From: Methylobacterium nonmethylotrophicum | GTDB lineage: Bacteria; Pseudomonadota; Alphaproteobacteria; Rhizobiales; Beijerinckiaceae | Assembly: GCF_004745635.1 (NCBI RefSeq) | Contig: NZ_SRLB01000009.1 | Span: 62,001 to 126,000 of the forward strand | Direction of reading: 5' to 3' | DNA: 64,000 bases | In this document: one piece after another, positions 32,230 to 41,768 of the stretch | Layout: every line of letters begins with the position of its first letter | Position numbering within the stretch: position 1 is the stretch's first letter | Made by a program: the position numbers and the translations under genes | Notes under the pieces: model-generated | Database searches by the model: none | Told to the model about the DNA's origin: nothing | The model's input: only the letters and a program-made list of their open reading frames with translations

Positions 32230-32841
32230 ATGGACGAGATTCGCGACGCGGCGACCTTGCGCGGCCATATGGGCCCGGTCAGCCGCCTGGCCGAGCACAA
32301 GGTGCTGCCCCGGCTCGACGGCCACGCCCGCGCCTTCATCGCGCTGTCGCCGTTCCTGGTCGTGGCCACCGCGGATGCCGAGGGCCGCGCCGATGCCAGT
32401 CCGCGGGGCGACGCGCCGGGCTTCGTCCAGGTCCTCGACGACGCCACCCTGCTGATCCCGGACCGGCGCGGCAACAACCGCGCCGACAGCTTCGCCAACC
32501 TCCTGGCGGCGCCGGGCATCGGGCTGATCTTCCTGGTGCCGGGCATCACCGAGACCCTGCGGGTGAACGGCACCGCCCGCATCACGACCGAGGCCGCCCT
32601 GCTGGCGCCGCTCGCCGCCCAGGGCAAGGTGCCCCAGACCGGGCTCGTCGTGTCGGTGCGCGAGGCCTTCTTTCATTGCGGCAAGGCGGTGATGCGCGCC
32701 CGGCTCTGGGACCCGGAGGCGCAGGTGCCGCGGGAGAGCTTTCCGAGCCTCGGCCGCGTGCTCGCCGAGCAGACCGAGGCGATCGGCGTCGCCGAGGCCG
32801 AGCGGCTGATGGAGGAAGCCTACCGCACCCGCCTCTATTGA
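32230..32841 (+). CDS. Pyridoxamine 5'-phosphate oxidase family (FMN split-barrel) protein
   Basis: A 203-residue flavin split-barrel protein. AFIALSPFLVVATADAEGRADASPRGD is the first barrel strand pair (positions about 35-61), followed by LLIPDRRGNNRADSFANLL, GIGLIFLVPG and ETLRVNGTARI. The pattern is that of the PPOX-like group that binds FMN or F420-like cofactors rather than true PdxH. No signal peptide. It is divergent from the SCO-like gene (103 bases between starts). The substrate is unknown. Confidence 0.85.
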   Translation: MDEIRDAATLRGHMGPVSRLAEHKVLPRLDGHARAFIALSPFLVVATADAEGRADASPRGDAPGFVQVLDDATLLIPDRRGNNRADSFANLLAAPGIGLIFLVPGITETLRVNGTARITTEAALLAPLAAQGKVPQTGLVVSVREAFFHCGKAVMRARLWDPEAQVPRESFPSLGRVLAEQTEAIGVAEAERLMEEAYRTRLY

Positions 32842-32976
32842 GGCGGGACAAGCAGGCCTCATCCCCAGCCGTTCCGCAGCCGCGAGTTGCATGAGCGACG
32901 AAACTCGCCGGATCGTGATAGGATCCCGGCTCGCGGGCACCCGCGCGGGCATGCCGGCCGAGGCGAGGACCGACCG

Positions 32977-33348
32977 ATGACCGAACACAAGAGGTCCGAT
33001 CCCCTCCGGGTACTCGTGGTCGAGGACGAGTACTTCATCGCCGACGACATCTCGCGGGCGCTGACCCGGCACGGCGTCGAGGTAGTCGGCCCGGTGCCGA
33101 CGGTCGGGGAGGCCTGGGCGCTCATGTCGTCGCAGGTCCTCGACCTCGCGGTGCTGGACATCAACCTGCGCGGCGAGCTCGTCTACCCCCTCGTCTCCGA
33201 GCTGAGCCGGCGCGGCGTCGCGATGATCTTCGCCACCGGCTACGACACCCGCGCGATCCCGGCCGATTACGGGGCGATCCCGGCCTGGTCGAAGCCGTTC
33301 GACTACAACGTCCTCGCGGACGCGCTGCCGGGCCTGCGCCGCGCCTGA
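32977..33348 (+). CDS. Stand-alone response regulator receiver
   Basis: A 123-residue single receiver domain without output domain. The acidic pocket is in VVEDEYF (Glu16, Asp17), the phosphorylation site is Asp61 in VLDINLRGE, Thr88 (IFATGYDT) and Lys106 (WSKPFDY) are in place. Single-domain receivers of this kind in Hyphomicrobiales often act in stress phosphorelays or as phosphate sinks. No kinase is adjacent; the neighbours are a PPOX-like gene and a YoaK-like gene. Confidence 0.9.
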   Translation: MTEHKRSDPLRVLVVEDEYFIADDISRALTRHGVEVVGPVPTVGEAWALMSSQVLDLAVLDINLRGELVYPLVSELSRRGVAMIFATGYDTRAIPADYGAIPAWSKPFDYNVLADALPGLRRA

Positions 33349-33468
33349 GGGGCGCGCCCGGACGGGCCCGAACCGACCGTGCGTGCGGTGCAGCGGAACC
33401 GTCACGCTCCCTTCCTGTTCTGCATCGGTGCGATATCTGCCCCGACGGCAGCACAGGAGAGAGGCTGA

Positions 33469-34212
33469 ATGCCAGCGGAGAAGGAAACCAAGGCCTTTCC
33501 GGCCGCCGCGAACACGCGGGTGCCGTTCGCGCTGGCCCTGTCGGCGCTGGCCGGCTGCGCGGACGCGATCGGGTTCCTCGAATTCTCGCAGCTGTTCATG
33601 TCGTTCATGAGCGGCAACACCACCCGGCTCGGCGCCGCGGTCAGCCTGGGGGAGTGGGGGAACGTCACCCGGGTCGGCAGCACGATCGCGCTGTTCTGTT
33701 TCGGGGCGTTCCTCGGCACGCTGCTGGCGGCCGCGGTCGGCTACTGGCGGCTCGCGGTGCTGCTCGGCCTCCAGGCGCTGCTGCTCTGCGTCGGCCTGAT
33801 CATGCCGCGCGGGCCGGAAGAGTTCCCGCTCCACGCCTACCCGATCGTGCTGGCGCTCGGCATGCAGAACGCGGTGCTGCAGGACGAGGAGGGGCGCAGC
33901 CTGGCGCTCACCTACGTGACCGGCGCCGTGGTGCGCTTCGGCACCGGCCTCGCCAACCTGCTCCTCGGCCACCCCTCGCCGTCGTTCTGGATCCAGGCGC
34001 CGCTCTGGGCCGCCCTCACGGTCGGGGCGATCGCCGGCGGCCTGCTGCACGGCGCCTTCGGCGAGCGCGCCTTCCTGGTGCCGGCGGTGGTGGCGGCGCT
34101 GCTGGCGGGCATCGCCCTGGTGATGACGCTCGTCCACGGCGACGGCCCGCTCGTCTCGGGCACCCGATCGCCGGCCCCCGACGCCGCCGCCACCGCGCCG
34201 CCGGTGGTGTGA
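33469..34212 (+). CDS. YoaK family (DUF1275) membrane protein
   Basis: A 247-residue inner-membrane protein with about seven hydrophobic segments. It has the family signature FMSFMSGNTTRLG after the first helix and the middle GMQNAVLQDEEGRSLALTYVTGA (residues about 126-148). Function of the family is not established. The C-terminal 25 residues are Ala/Pro-rich. ATG 33469 follows a GAGAGG. No clear operon partner. Confidence 0.88.
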   Translation: MPAEKETKAFPAAANTRVPFALALSALAGCADAIGFLEFSQLFMSFMSGNTTRLGAAVSLGEWGNVTRVGSTIALFCFGAFLGTLLAAAVGYWRLAVLLGLQALLLCVGLIMPRGPEEFPLHAYPIVLALGMQNAVLQDEEGRSLALTYVTGAVVRFGTGLANLLLGHPSPSFWIQAPLWAALTVGAIAGGLLHGAFGERAFLVPAVVAALLAGIALVMTLVHGDGPLVSGTRSPAPDAAATAPPVV

Positions 34213-34622
34213 GGCCGCCAGGCCGGAGCGGATCCCGCCCGCTCCGGCGACGGCTGCGCCGAGATCGAAGATTACGCCGAGTTCATGGAGCGGAGACACG
34301 GGCGTAAGCCGGGCGGGTCCATACCGGCAGGGTCGCCGGACGCGACGTCGCCCGCTCACCCCCAGGGCGGCGCCGCGCCGCAGGCCCCGAGGGCCGAGGC
34401 GCCGGGTCATCATCGTCGCCCCCCAGACGACCCTGCGCCACGTGCCACGGCAGGCCGAGTCCAGAACGGGCTCGGCCTGCCGACCCCGGCGGCGATGCCC
34501 GACGTGAAGCGGCCCATCCCCCCAACCGCGACGCGTCGGGCCCGGCCCGCCCGCGGTCACGGCGCCAGGACCCGGGCAGGATCCGGGAATGAACCTCCCG
34601 CGCGCCCCGGATCCGCCCTAGA
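34213..34622. other. Intergenic region with one strong hairpin
   Basis: No gene is supported. At 34449-34481 ggcaggccgag pairs perfectly with ctcggcctgcc across an 11-base loop. It lies too far (about 240 bases) from the YoaK stop to be its obvious terminator, has no T run, and precedes the response regulator by about 140 bases. Confidence 0.5.
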
Positions 34623-35321
34623 ATGCCCGACATGCGCCTCCTGATCATCGAGGACGACCGCGAGGCGTCCGCCTATCTCTCCAAGGCCTTTCGCGAGGCC
34701 GGCCACGTCGCCGACACCGCCGATGACGGGCTCGACGGCTACGCGCTCGCGCGGGAGGGCGGCTACGACGTCCTGGTGGTCGACCGGATGCTGCCGAAGC
34801 TCGACGGCCTGTCGCTGATCCGGTCCCTGCGCGAGCAGGGCGTCGAGACGCCGGTCCTGATCCTCTCGGCGCTCGGCCAGGTCGACGACCGGGTGAAGGG
34901 ACTCAAGGCCGGCGGCGACGATTATCTCCCGAAACCCTACGCCTTCTCCGAGCTGATGGCCCGGATCGAGGTGCTGGCCCGCCGCCGCGGCGGGAGCAGC
35001 GGGGCGGAGGTCACGAGCTACCGCGTCGGCGACCTCGAACTCGACCGGCTGTCGCACCGGGTCACCCGGGCCGGCCAGGAGATCCCGCTCCAGCCGCGGG
35101 AGTTCCGGCTGCTCGAGTACCTGATGCGCCATGCCGGCCAGGTCGTCACCCGCACGATGCTGCTCGAGCACGTCTGGGACTACCACTTCGACCCGCAGAC
35201 CAACGTCATCGACGTCCACGTCTCCCGCCTGCGCGCCAAGGTCGACAAGGGCTTCGACCGCCCGATGATCCACACCGTGCGGGGCGCCGGCTACATGGTC
35301 CGGGCCGGCGGCGAGACGTGA
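34623..35321 (+). CDS. OmpR-family response regulator
   Basis: A 232-residue two-domain regulator: receiver with phosphorylation site Asp54 (VVDRMLPKLDG) and Lys in YLPKPYAFSEL, followed by a winged-helix DNA-binding domain (LQPREFRLLEYLMRHAGQVV, TRTMLLEHVW, VIDVHVSRLRAKVDKG and a final HTVRGAGYMV). Its stop overlaps the GTG of the sensor kinase by four bases, so the two are made together. A GCC-rich leader lacks a clear promoter. Signal and targets are not known. Confidence 0.94.
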   Translation: MPDMRLLIIEDDREASAYLSKAFREAGHVADTADDGLDGYALAREGGYDVLVVDRMLPKLDGLSLIRSLREQGVETPVLILSALGQVDDRVKGLKAGGDDYLPKPYAFSELMARIEVLARRRGGSSGAEVTSYRVGDLELDRLSHRVTRAGQEIPLQPREFRLLEYLMRHAGQVVTRTMLLEHVWDYHFDPQTNVIDVHVSRLRAKVDKGFDRPMIHTVRGAGYMVRAGGET

Positions 35322-36787
35322 GCGCGCCGACGCTGGCCTCCGCCCCGGCGGGGCAGGACGGCGTGCTGGCGCGGCTCGGCGCGCTGTGTCGCACCACCGC
35401 CTTCAAGCTCTCCCTCGCCTACCTCCTGGTCTTCGCCGCCTTCGCGTTCTTCGCCCTCGGCTACGTCGCCTGGAACGCCCGGCGCGTCCTCGACGACCAG
35501 ATCGTCTCGACGATCGAGGCGGAGATCAACGGCCTGTCCGACCAGTACGCCTCGGGCGGCATCCGTCGCCTCGTCGGCGTGGTCGAGCGCCGCTCGCGCG
35601 AGCCCGGCGCCTCGCTCTACCTCGTCACCACGCCGGCGGGCGAGCACGTCGTCGGCAATGTCGAGGCGCTGCCCCCGGGCGTGCTGAACGAGCCCGGCCA
35701 GACCGAGACGGCGTATGGCCGCGGCACCGACGGCGACCGCCTCGACCACCGGGCGATCGTGCGCATCTTCACCCTGCCGGGGGGCTTCCGGCTCCTCGTC
35801 GGCCGCGACGTCGAGGAGCGCGACCGCCTGCGGGCGGTGATCGGGCGCGCCTTCGGCTGGTCCCTGATGCTGGTGGTCGGGCTCGGCTTCCTCGGCAGCT
35901 GGTTCATCGCCCAGCGCGTCCTCAAGCGCGTCGACCACATGACGGAGATCACCCGCGGCATCATGGCGGGCGACCTCGACGGGCGGCTGACGCTCGCCGG
36001 CACCGGCGACGAGCTCGACCGGCTGGCGAGCAACCTCAACGCGATGCTCGACCGTATCGGCGAATTGATGCGCGGCATGCGCGAGGTCTCGGACAATATT
36101 GCTCACGACCTCAAGACCCCGCTCACCCGCCTGCGCAACAAGGCCGACGCGGCGCTCCGCGCGGGAAGCGACCCGGACTCCCTACGGGCGGCGCTCGAGG
36201 CCAACATCGAGGAGAGCGACAACCTGATCCGGGTGTTCAACGCCCTGCTGATGATCGCCCGGCTCGAGGCCGGCAATGCCCGCGAGGGCTTGGCGGAATT
36301 CGACGCCGGGGCGGTCGCCCGCGAGGTCGCGGAGCTGTACGAAGCGGTGGCGGAGGAACGCGGCGTGGGCTTGCGGACCGAGGTCGAGGACGGCCTCGTC
36401 CTGCACGGCAGCCGCGAGCTGATCGGACAGGCGATGGCGAACCTGATCGACAATGCCCTGAAATACGGGGCCCTGAAATGCGGGTCCGACGCCCGGGATG
36501 CGGGCGGCGGCGCGTCGGTGGTCTGCGTGACGGCGCGGCGGGAGGACGGCAGCGTCGTCCTGTCGGTCGCCGATCGCGGCGAGGGCATCCCGGAGGCCGA
36601 GCGCGGCCGGGTCCTGGAACGCTTCGTGCGCCTCGAGACCGCCCGCTCGCGCCCGGGCTTCGGCCTGGGCCTGAGCCTCGTCAACGCGGTCGCCCGCCTG
36701 CATCAGGGCAGCTTCTCCCTCGATGACAACGCCCCGGGCCTGCGCGCGACGCTCCGGCTGCCGGCCTTGCGGGGACCGTCGGCATGA
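35318..36787 (+). CDS. Sensor histidine kinase, partner of the OmpR-type regulator
   Basis: A 489-residue inner-membrane kinase: first membrane helix (LSLAYLLVFAAFAFFALGYV), a periplasmic part of about 120 residues, a second helix (WSLMLVVGLGFLGSWFI), HAMP domain, the H box SDNIAHDLKTPLTRL with His263, then N box (NLIDNALKYGA) and G boxes (VADRGEGIPEAER, RPGFGLGLSLV). The frame starts with GTG overlapping the regulator stop. Its own stop overlaps the glnE ATG by four bases. Confidence 0.94.
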   Translation: MSAPTLASAPAGQDGVLARLGALCRTTAFKLSLAYLLVFAAFAFFALGYVAWNARRVLDDQIVSTIEAEINGLSDQYASGGIRRLVGVVERRSREPGASLYLVTTPAGEHVVGNVEALPPGVLNEPGQTETAYGRGTDGDRLDHRAIVRIFTLPGGFRLLVGRDVEERDRLRAVIGRAFGWSLMLVVGLGFLGSWFIAQRVLKRVDHMTEITRGIMAGDLDGRLTLAGTGDELDRLASNLNAMLDRIGELMRGMREVSDNIAHDLKTPLTRLRNKADAALRAGSDPDSLRAALEANIEESDNLIRVFNALLMIARLEAGNAREGLAEFDAGAVAREVAELYEAVAEERGVGLRTEVEDGLVLHGSRELIGQAMANLIDNALKYGALKCGSDARDAGGGASVVCVTARREDGSVVLSVADRGEGIPEAERGRVLERFVRLETARSRPGFGLGLSLVNAVARLHQGSFSLDDNAPGLRATLRLPALRGPSA

Positions 36788-39690
36788 CCGCCTCGCTCGC
36801 CGCGCGCCTGACCCTGGCGCCCCGCCTCGCCGAGCCCGAGCGGGCCCGCGCCCGCCTCGGCGACCTCCTGGCCGAGGCGCCCGAACTCGCCCCCCTCGTC
36901 GGCGAGGGCGGCCCGGCCCGCGACCTCTTCCTCGGCCTCGCCGATCATTCGCCGTTCCTGTGGGGCCTTGCCGCCCGCGACCCCGCGCGGCTCGCCGGCC
37001 TGCTTCAGCGATCGCCGGAAGACGCGAACGCCGCGATCCTGGCCGACCAGCGCCGGGCCGGCCTTGCCGGCGGCGACGTCGCCCGGGCCTTGCGCCGCAA
37101 CCGCGCCGCCCACGCCCTCCTGGTGGCGCTCGCCGATATCGGCGGCGCCTGGTCGCTGGAGGAGGTGACGGCGGCGCTCTCGGACTTCGCCGACGCCTCG
37201 GTGAACGCCGCCGTCGACGCGGCTTTGATCCAGGCTGCCGGCACCGGCCGTTTCCGCCTGGCCGATCCCGGCCGGCCGCAGGAGGGCTCGGGCCTGATCG
37301 TGCTCGGCATGGGCAAGCTCGGGGCGGGCGAGCTGAACTATTCGAGCGATGTCGACCTGATCGTGCTGTTCGATCCCGACGCCGCGCCCCTGCGCGAGGG
37401 CGTCGAGGCGACGCCGTTCTTCAGCCGGATCGCGCAAAGCGTGGCCAAGCTCCTGCAGGAGCGCACCGCCGACGGCTACGTCCACCGGGTCGATTACCGC
37501 CTGCGGCCCGATCCGGGATCGACCCCGACCGCCCTTTCGCTTCCTTCCGCCTATACCTACTACGAGACGCTGGGCCAGAACTGGGAGCGCGCCGCCTTCA
37601 TCAAGGCGCGGCCGGTGGCCGGCGACCGGGCGCGGGCCGACGCCTTCCTGGCCGAGCTGCGCCCGTTCATCTGGCGAAAATACTTCGACTTCGCCTCGAT
37701 CGCCGACGTCCACGCGATGAAGCGGCAGATCCACGCCGTGCGCGGCCACGGCGCCATCGCGGTCGCCGGCCACGACATCAAGCTCGGGCGCGGAGGCATC
37801 CGCGAGGTCGAGTTCTTCGTCCAGACCCAGCAGCTCGTCTTCGGCGGCCGCCGCCCTTCCTTGCGCGGCCGGCGCACCCTCGAGATGCTGGGGGCGCTCC
37901 ACGACGAGGGCTGGATCACCGGTGAGGCCCGCGACGAGCTGCGCGCCGCCTACCGCTTCCTGCGCACCGTCGAGCACCGGCTGCAGATGGTGGCCGACGA
38001 GCAGACCCAGCGCCTGCCGGAGGAGCCGGGCCGGCTCGCGCGCTTTTCCCGCTTCCTCGGCTACCCGGACGAGGCCGCCTTCGGGGCGGCGCTCACCGCC
38101 GAGGCGCGCCGGGTGCAGGGGCATTACGCGCTCCTGTTCGAGGCCGAGCCGGACCTCGCGGCGGAGGTCGGCGACCTCGTCTTCACCGGCTCGGAGGACG
38201 ATCCGGAGACGCTGGCCACCCTGCGCCGCCTCGGCTTCCGCAACCCCGAACAGGCGACCGAGACGGTGCGGGGCTGGCATTTCGGCCGCCGCGCGGCGGT
38301 GACGAGCCCGCGCGCCCGCGAGGTCCTGACCGAGCTGGTCCCGGCCCTGATCCAGGCGCTCGCCGGCACCGCCGACCCGGACGGGGCGCTCGCCGCCCTC
38401 GACCGCGCCTTCGCGCGGATGCCCGCTTCGGTCGAGCTCCTCACCATCCTGCGCTCGCACGAGCGGCTGCGGCTCCTGTTCGCCGACCTCCTCGGCACCG
38501 TGCCGCGGCTCGCCGACACGGTGGCGTTCAGCCCCCACGTCCTCGACACGGTGATCGACCCGGCCTTCGTGGCGCCGGTGACGGAGGCCGACGCGCTCTC
38601 CGGGCAGTTCCGCCTGAGCCTCGGCCAGCCCCGCGACCTCGAGGACGTCCTCGACCGCAGCCGCGACGCCGCCCGGCAATTGCGCTTCGTCACCGGGGCG
38701 CGGCTCCTCTCCGGCATCCTGCCGCCGGCGGGCGCCGGCCGGGCCTATGCGGGCATCGCCGAGGCGGCCGTCGCGGCGGCCCTTCACGCCGTGGAGGCGG
38801 CCTTCGCGGCGGAGCACGGACGGGTGCCGGGGGGCCGCGTCGCGGTTCTGGGCCTCGGGCGCCTCGGCTCGCGCCAGCTCACGGCGGATTCCGACCTCGA
38901 CCTCGTGGTCCTGTACGATTTCGACCAGGAGCGGCGCGAGAGCGACGGCCCGCGCCCCCTCGACGCCGCGGTCTACTACAACCGCCTCACCCAGCGCCTC
39001 GTCGGGGCGCTCACCGTCCCGACGAGGCGCGGCCGGCTCTACGAGGTGGATCTGCGCCTGCGCCCGAGCGGCGGCCAGGGGCCGATCGCCAACCAGTGGC
39101 ACCGCTTCCTGCCCTATTGGCGCGAGGAGGCGGCCTTGTGGGAGCACATGGCGCTCACCCGCGCTCGCGCCCTCGCCGGCGACGCGGGGCTGATGCGCGA
39201 GGCCGGCGCCGCCGTCGCCACGGTCCTGCGCCAGCCCCGCGACGCCGGGTTCGTCGCCGGGGAGGTGAGGGCGATGCGCGCCCTCGTCGCGCGGGAGAAG
39301 GGCGACCACGGCCCCCTCGACCTGAAGCTCGCCCCCGGCGGTCTCCTCGACCTCGATTTCCTGAGCCAGGCCCTGGTCCTGTCCCACGCCGCCACGCATC
39401 CCGACCTCGTCGGCCTCGACGCGCCGGGGGTGCTGGAGCGCGCCGGCGCCCACGGCCTGATCGAGACCGGGCTTTCCGGCCGCCTCGTCACCGCCTACCG
39501 GCTCCTCGACGACGTCCATCACTGGCAGCGCCTGATGGTCGAGGGCGATTTCGCCCGTACCGCCCCGCCCGCTGCCCGCGCGCGGCTCGCCGCCGCGATG
39601 GGCCAGCCCGACGAGGCGGCGCTGACGGCGCAGCTCGCCGAGACCCGGGCCGGCGTGCGGGAGGCCTTCGAGGTCATCCTGGCGAGGTAA
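36784..39690 (+). CDS. glnE: Bifunctional glutamine synthetase adenylyltransferase/deadenylase
   Basis: A 968-residue GlnE. It adenylylates glutamine synthetase and removes the AMP by phosphorolysis, under PII control, in the cytoplasm. Both nucleotidyltransferase domains are intact: GMGKLGAGELNYSSDVDLIV near residues 175-194 (deadenylase) and GLGRLGSRQLTADSDLDLVV near 690-709 (adenylylase), with GRGGIREVEFFVQ and PGGLLDLDFLSQALVL as the linked conserved blocks. Its ATG overlaps the kinase stop by four bases, an unusual link of nitrogen control to a two-component system. Confidence 0.97.
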   Translation: MTASLAARLTLAPRLAEPERARARLGDLLAEAPELAPLVGEGGPARDLFLGLADHSPFLWGLAARDPARLAGLLQRSPEDANAAILADQRRAGLAGGDVARALRRNRAAHALLVALADIGGAWSLEEVTAALSDFADASVNAAVDAALIQAAGTGRFRLADPGRPQEGSGLIVLGMGKLGAGELNYSSDVDLIVLFDPDAAPLREGVEATPFFSRIAQSVAKLLQERTADGYVHRVDYRLRPDPGSTPTALSLPSAYTYYETLGQNWERAAFIKARPVAGDRARADAFLAELRPFIWRKYFDFASIADVHAMKRQIHAVRGHGAIAVAGHDIKLGRGGIREVEFFVQTQQLVFGGRRPSLRGRRTLEMLGALHDEGWITGEARDELRAAYRFLRTVEHRLQMVADEQTQRLPEEPGRLARFSRFLGYPDEAAFGAALTAEARRVQGHYALLFEAEPDLAAEVGDLVFTGSEDDPETLATLRRLGFRNPEQATETVRGWHFGRRAAVTSPRAREVLTELVPALIQALAGTADPDGALAALDRAFARMPASVELLTILRSHERLRLLFADLLGTVPRLADTVAFSPHVLDTVIDPAFVAPVTEADALSGQFRLSLGQPRDLEDVLDRSRDAARQLRFVTGARLLSGILPPAGAGRAYAGIAEAAVAAALHAVEAAFAAEHGRVPGGRVAVLGLGRLGSRQLTADSDLDLVVLYDFDQERRESDGPRPLDAAVYYNRLTQRLVGALTVPTRRGRLYEVDLRLRPSGGQGPIANQWHRFLPYWREEAALWEHMALTRARALAGDAGLMREAGAAVATVLRQPRDAGFVAGEVRAMRALVAREKGDHGPLDLKLAPGGLLDLDFLSQALVLSHAATHPDLVGLDAPGVLERAGAHGLIETGLSGRLVTAYRLLDDVHHWQRLMVEGDFARTAPPAARARLAAAMGQPDEAALTAQLAETRAGVREAFEVILAR

Positions 39691-40042
39691 TCCGGGGGTG
39701 AGGTCACGCCCCGCCCGCCCTCCGTCGAGGGAGGCGGCACGGTTGCCCGGCCCTTGTGGGACATCCCGCGGGATCCCGGCTTCTTGACGAGACGGCGGCA
39801 GCCGAGGCCCGTCCCGCTGCTGCCCGATCGCGACCTGCTGCATTGTGGTGAGTTTCCGCGCAATCCCCGGGTGCGCGGAATAAATGCCTATGGTCTTAAA
39901 TATATTATCGCCAATTCTTGGTGACGTATCCGATTTTATTAGACAGTTAAATGATTACTCTGGGACCGCATAGTGTTTCATATCAAATTAAGATAGTTGG
40001 CTTCATAACCGGCGCGCTAAATTTCCTCGATGGAGCGGGACC
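39691..40042. other. Intergenic region with an AT-rich block before the chemoreceptor gene
   Basis: Bases 39691-39885 are GC-rich and hold no supported gene. From about 39886 to 40022 the DNA turns sharply AT-rich (for example tcttaaatatattatcgcc), which in this genome marks a strong or transferred promoter. None of its TTAA motifs has a TTAAC partner at the CtrA spacing. Confidence 0.5.
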
Positions 40043-41728
40043 GTGCTCGCCAGAGTCAAGATTCTCCACAAGCTCACCGCCGCCGTCCTGCTGATCGCCG
40101 CCCTGGTGGGCGGCTGCGTCTGGTACGCTCAGGCGCGCATGACCACGATCGACGACGGCTACAGCCTGTTCATCGCCCGCGAGGCGCAGGCGCCGGCGAA
40201 TGCCCGCCGCCTCAACCGCACGCTCTACACCCTGAACTATGCGGTGTTCCGCATCATCGCCGAGACGGACGAGGTGCAGATGCGCCGGGCCAGCGCCGAT
40301 TTCGACGAAGGCCTGTCGATGATGACGGCGACAGCCACCGAGATGCGCCGGCAGGCGCCGACCTTCGTGGGCCGCATCGATGCGCTCGCCCGCGCTATCG
40401 ACGATCTCGCCGTGAAGCTCGGTGAGGTGCGCAAGCTCGGCATGGCCCACCGCAATGCCGACGCGCTGGCATTGTTCCACCGCAGCGTCGATCCGGTGCT
40501 GGGCGGCCTGATCCAGGAATCGACCAACCTCGGCAATGACATCCAGAGCTACGTCGAGACCAACTCGGACGCCCTGACCGCTGCGACCAACGCCACCCGC
40601 CTTCAGCTGGTCGCGGTGACCGCCCTCGGGATGCTCCTGGGGCTCGCGGCGGTCGCCCTCGTGGCGGTGCTCGGGGTGACGCGGCCGATCGGCCGGCTCG
40701 TCGGGGTGCTCGAGCGGATGGCCCGGGGCGAGATCGACGCCGAGATCCGGGAGGCGCGCCGCGGCGACGAGATCGGCGCCATCGGCCGCGCCGTCGAGGG
40801 CATCAAGACGATGGTCGCCCAGAAGGCCGCCGAGCAGGCCGAGATCAGGCGGATCGCCGATGCGGCGGCGGCCGAGGAGCGCCGGCGCACCATGGTGGCG
40901 CTGGCGGACGGCTTCGAGCAGGCGGTCGGCGGCATCGTCGGCCAGGTCTCGGCCTCGGCCGCCGAGCTGCAGGCGACCGCCGGCCAGATGAGCGGGACGG
41001 CGACCGAGACCGCGAGCCAGTCCGCCGCTGTGGCGGCGGCGGCCGAGGAGGCCGCCTCGAATGTCGGCACGGTGGCGGCCGCCGCGGAGGAACTCGGCGC
41101 CTCCGTGCAGGAGATCGGCCGCCAGGTCGCCGGCTCCGCCGGGCTCGCCCGTCAGGCGGTCTCCGAGGCGGACCAGACCGGGGCCCGGGTGCAGGCGTTG
41201 AGCCGGATCGTCGGCAGGATCGGCGACGTCGCCGGCCTGATCTCGTCGATCGCCAGCCAGACCAACCTGCTCGCGCTCAACGCGACGATCGAGGCGGCCC
41301 GGGCCGGGGCCGCCGGCAAGGGGTTCGCCGTGGTGGCGGCGGAGGTCAAGGAGCTGGCGGCCCAGACCGCCCGGGCGACGGACGAGATCGGCCAGCAGAT
41401 CGCGGCGGTGCAGGACGCCACCGGCGAGACGGTCTCGGCGATCGCCGCGATCACGGCGCGGATCCGCGAGATCGACGCGGTGACGGTGGCCATCGCCGCC
41501 GCGGTCGAGGAGCAGGGCGTCGCGACGCAGGAGATCGTCCGCAACGTCAGCCAGGCCGCGACCGGCACCGGCGAGGTCACCGGCAACATCGCGGGCGTCG
41601 CCGGCGCGGCCGAGGAGACGGGCGCCGCCGCGACCCAGGTTCTCGCCTCGGCGACCGAGCTGTCGCGCCAGTCCGAGCATCTCGGGAGCGAGGTCGCCCG
41701 CTTCCTCGCGACGGTGCGGGCCGCCTGA
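40043..41728 (+). CDS. Methyl-accepting chemotaxis protein
   Basis: A 561-residue chemoreceptor: membrane helix 1 ([17 protein letters not shown]), a periplasmic helical bundle of about 150 residues, helix 2 ([22 protein letters not shown]), a HAMP domain ([19 protein letters not shown]) and the signalling domain with the hairpin tip around residues 406-440 ([20 protein letters not shown]). The start is GTG 40043 with a GGAGCGGGA ahead. The tail ends RFLATVRAA, with no CheR/CheB docking pentapeptide. The ligand is unknown. Confidence 0.94.
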   Translation: MLARVKILHKLTAAVLLIAALVGGCVWYAQARMTTIDDGYSLFIAREAQAPANARRLNRTLYTLNYAVFRIIAETDEVQMRRASADFDEGLSMMTATATEMRRQAPTFVGRIDALARAIDDLAVKLGEVRKLGMAHRNADALALFHRSVDPVLGGLIQESTNLGNDIQSYVETNSDALTAATNATRLQLVAVTALGMLLGLAAVALVAVLGVTRPIGRLVGVLERMARGEIDAEIREARRGDEIGAIGRAVEGIKTMVAQKAAEQAEIRRIADAAAAEERRRTMVALADGFEQAVGGIVGQVSASAAELQATAGQMSGTATETASQSAAVAAAAEEAASNVGTVAAAAEELGASVQEIGRQVAGSAGLARQAVSEADQTGARVQALSRIVGRIGDVAGLISSIASQTNLLALNATIEAARAGAAGKGFAVVAAEVKELAAQTARATDEIGQQIAAVQDATGETVSAIAAITARIREIDAVTVAIAAAVEEQGVATQEIVRNVSQAATGTGEVTGNIAGVAGAAEETGAAATQVLASATELSRQSEHLGSEVARFLATVRAA

Positions 41729-41768
41729 GGCGCGCCGCCGCCCACCTTCCATCCCCCGCGCGGATCGG

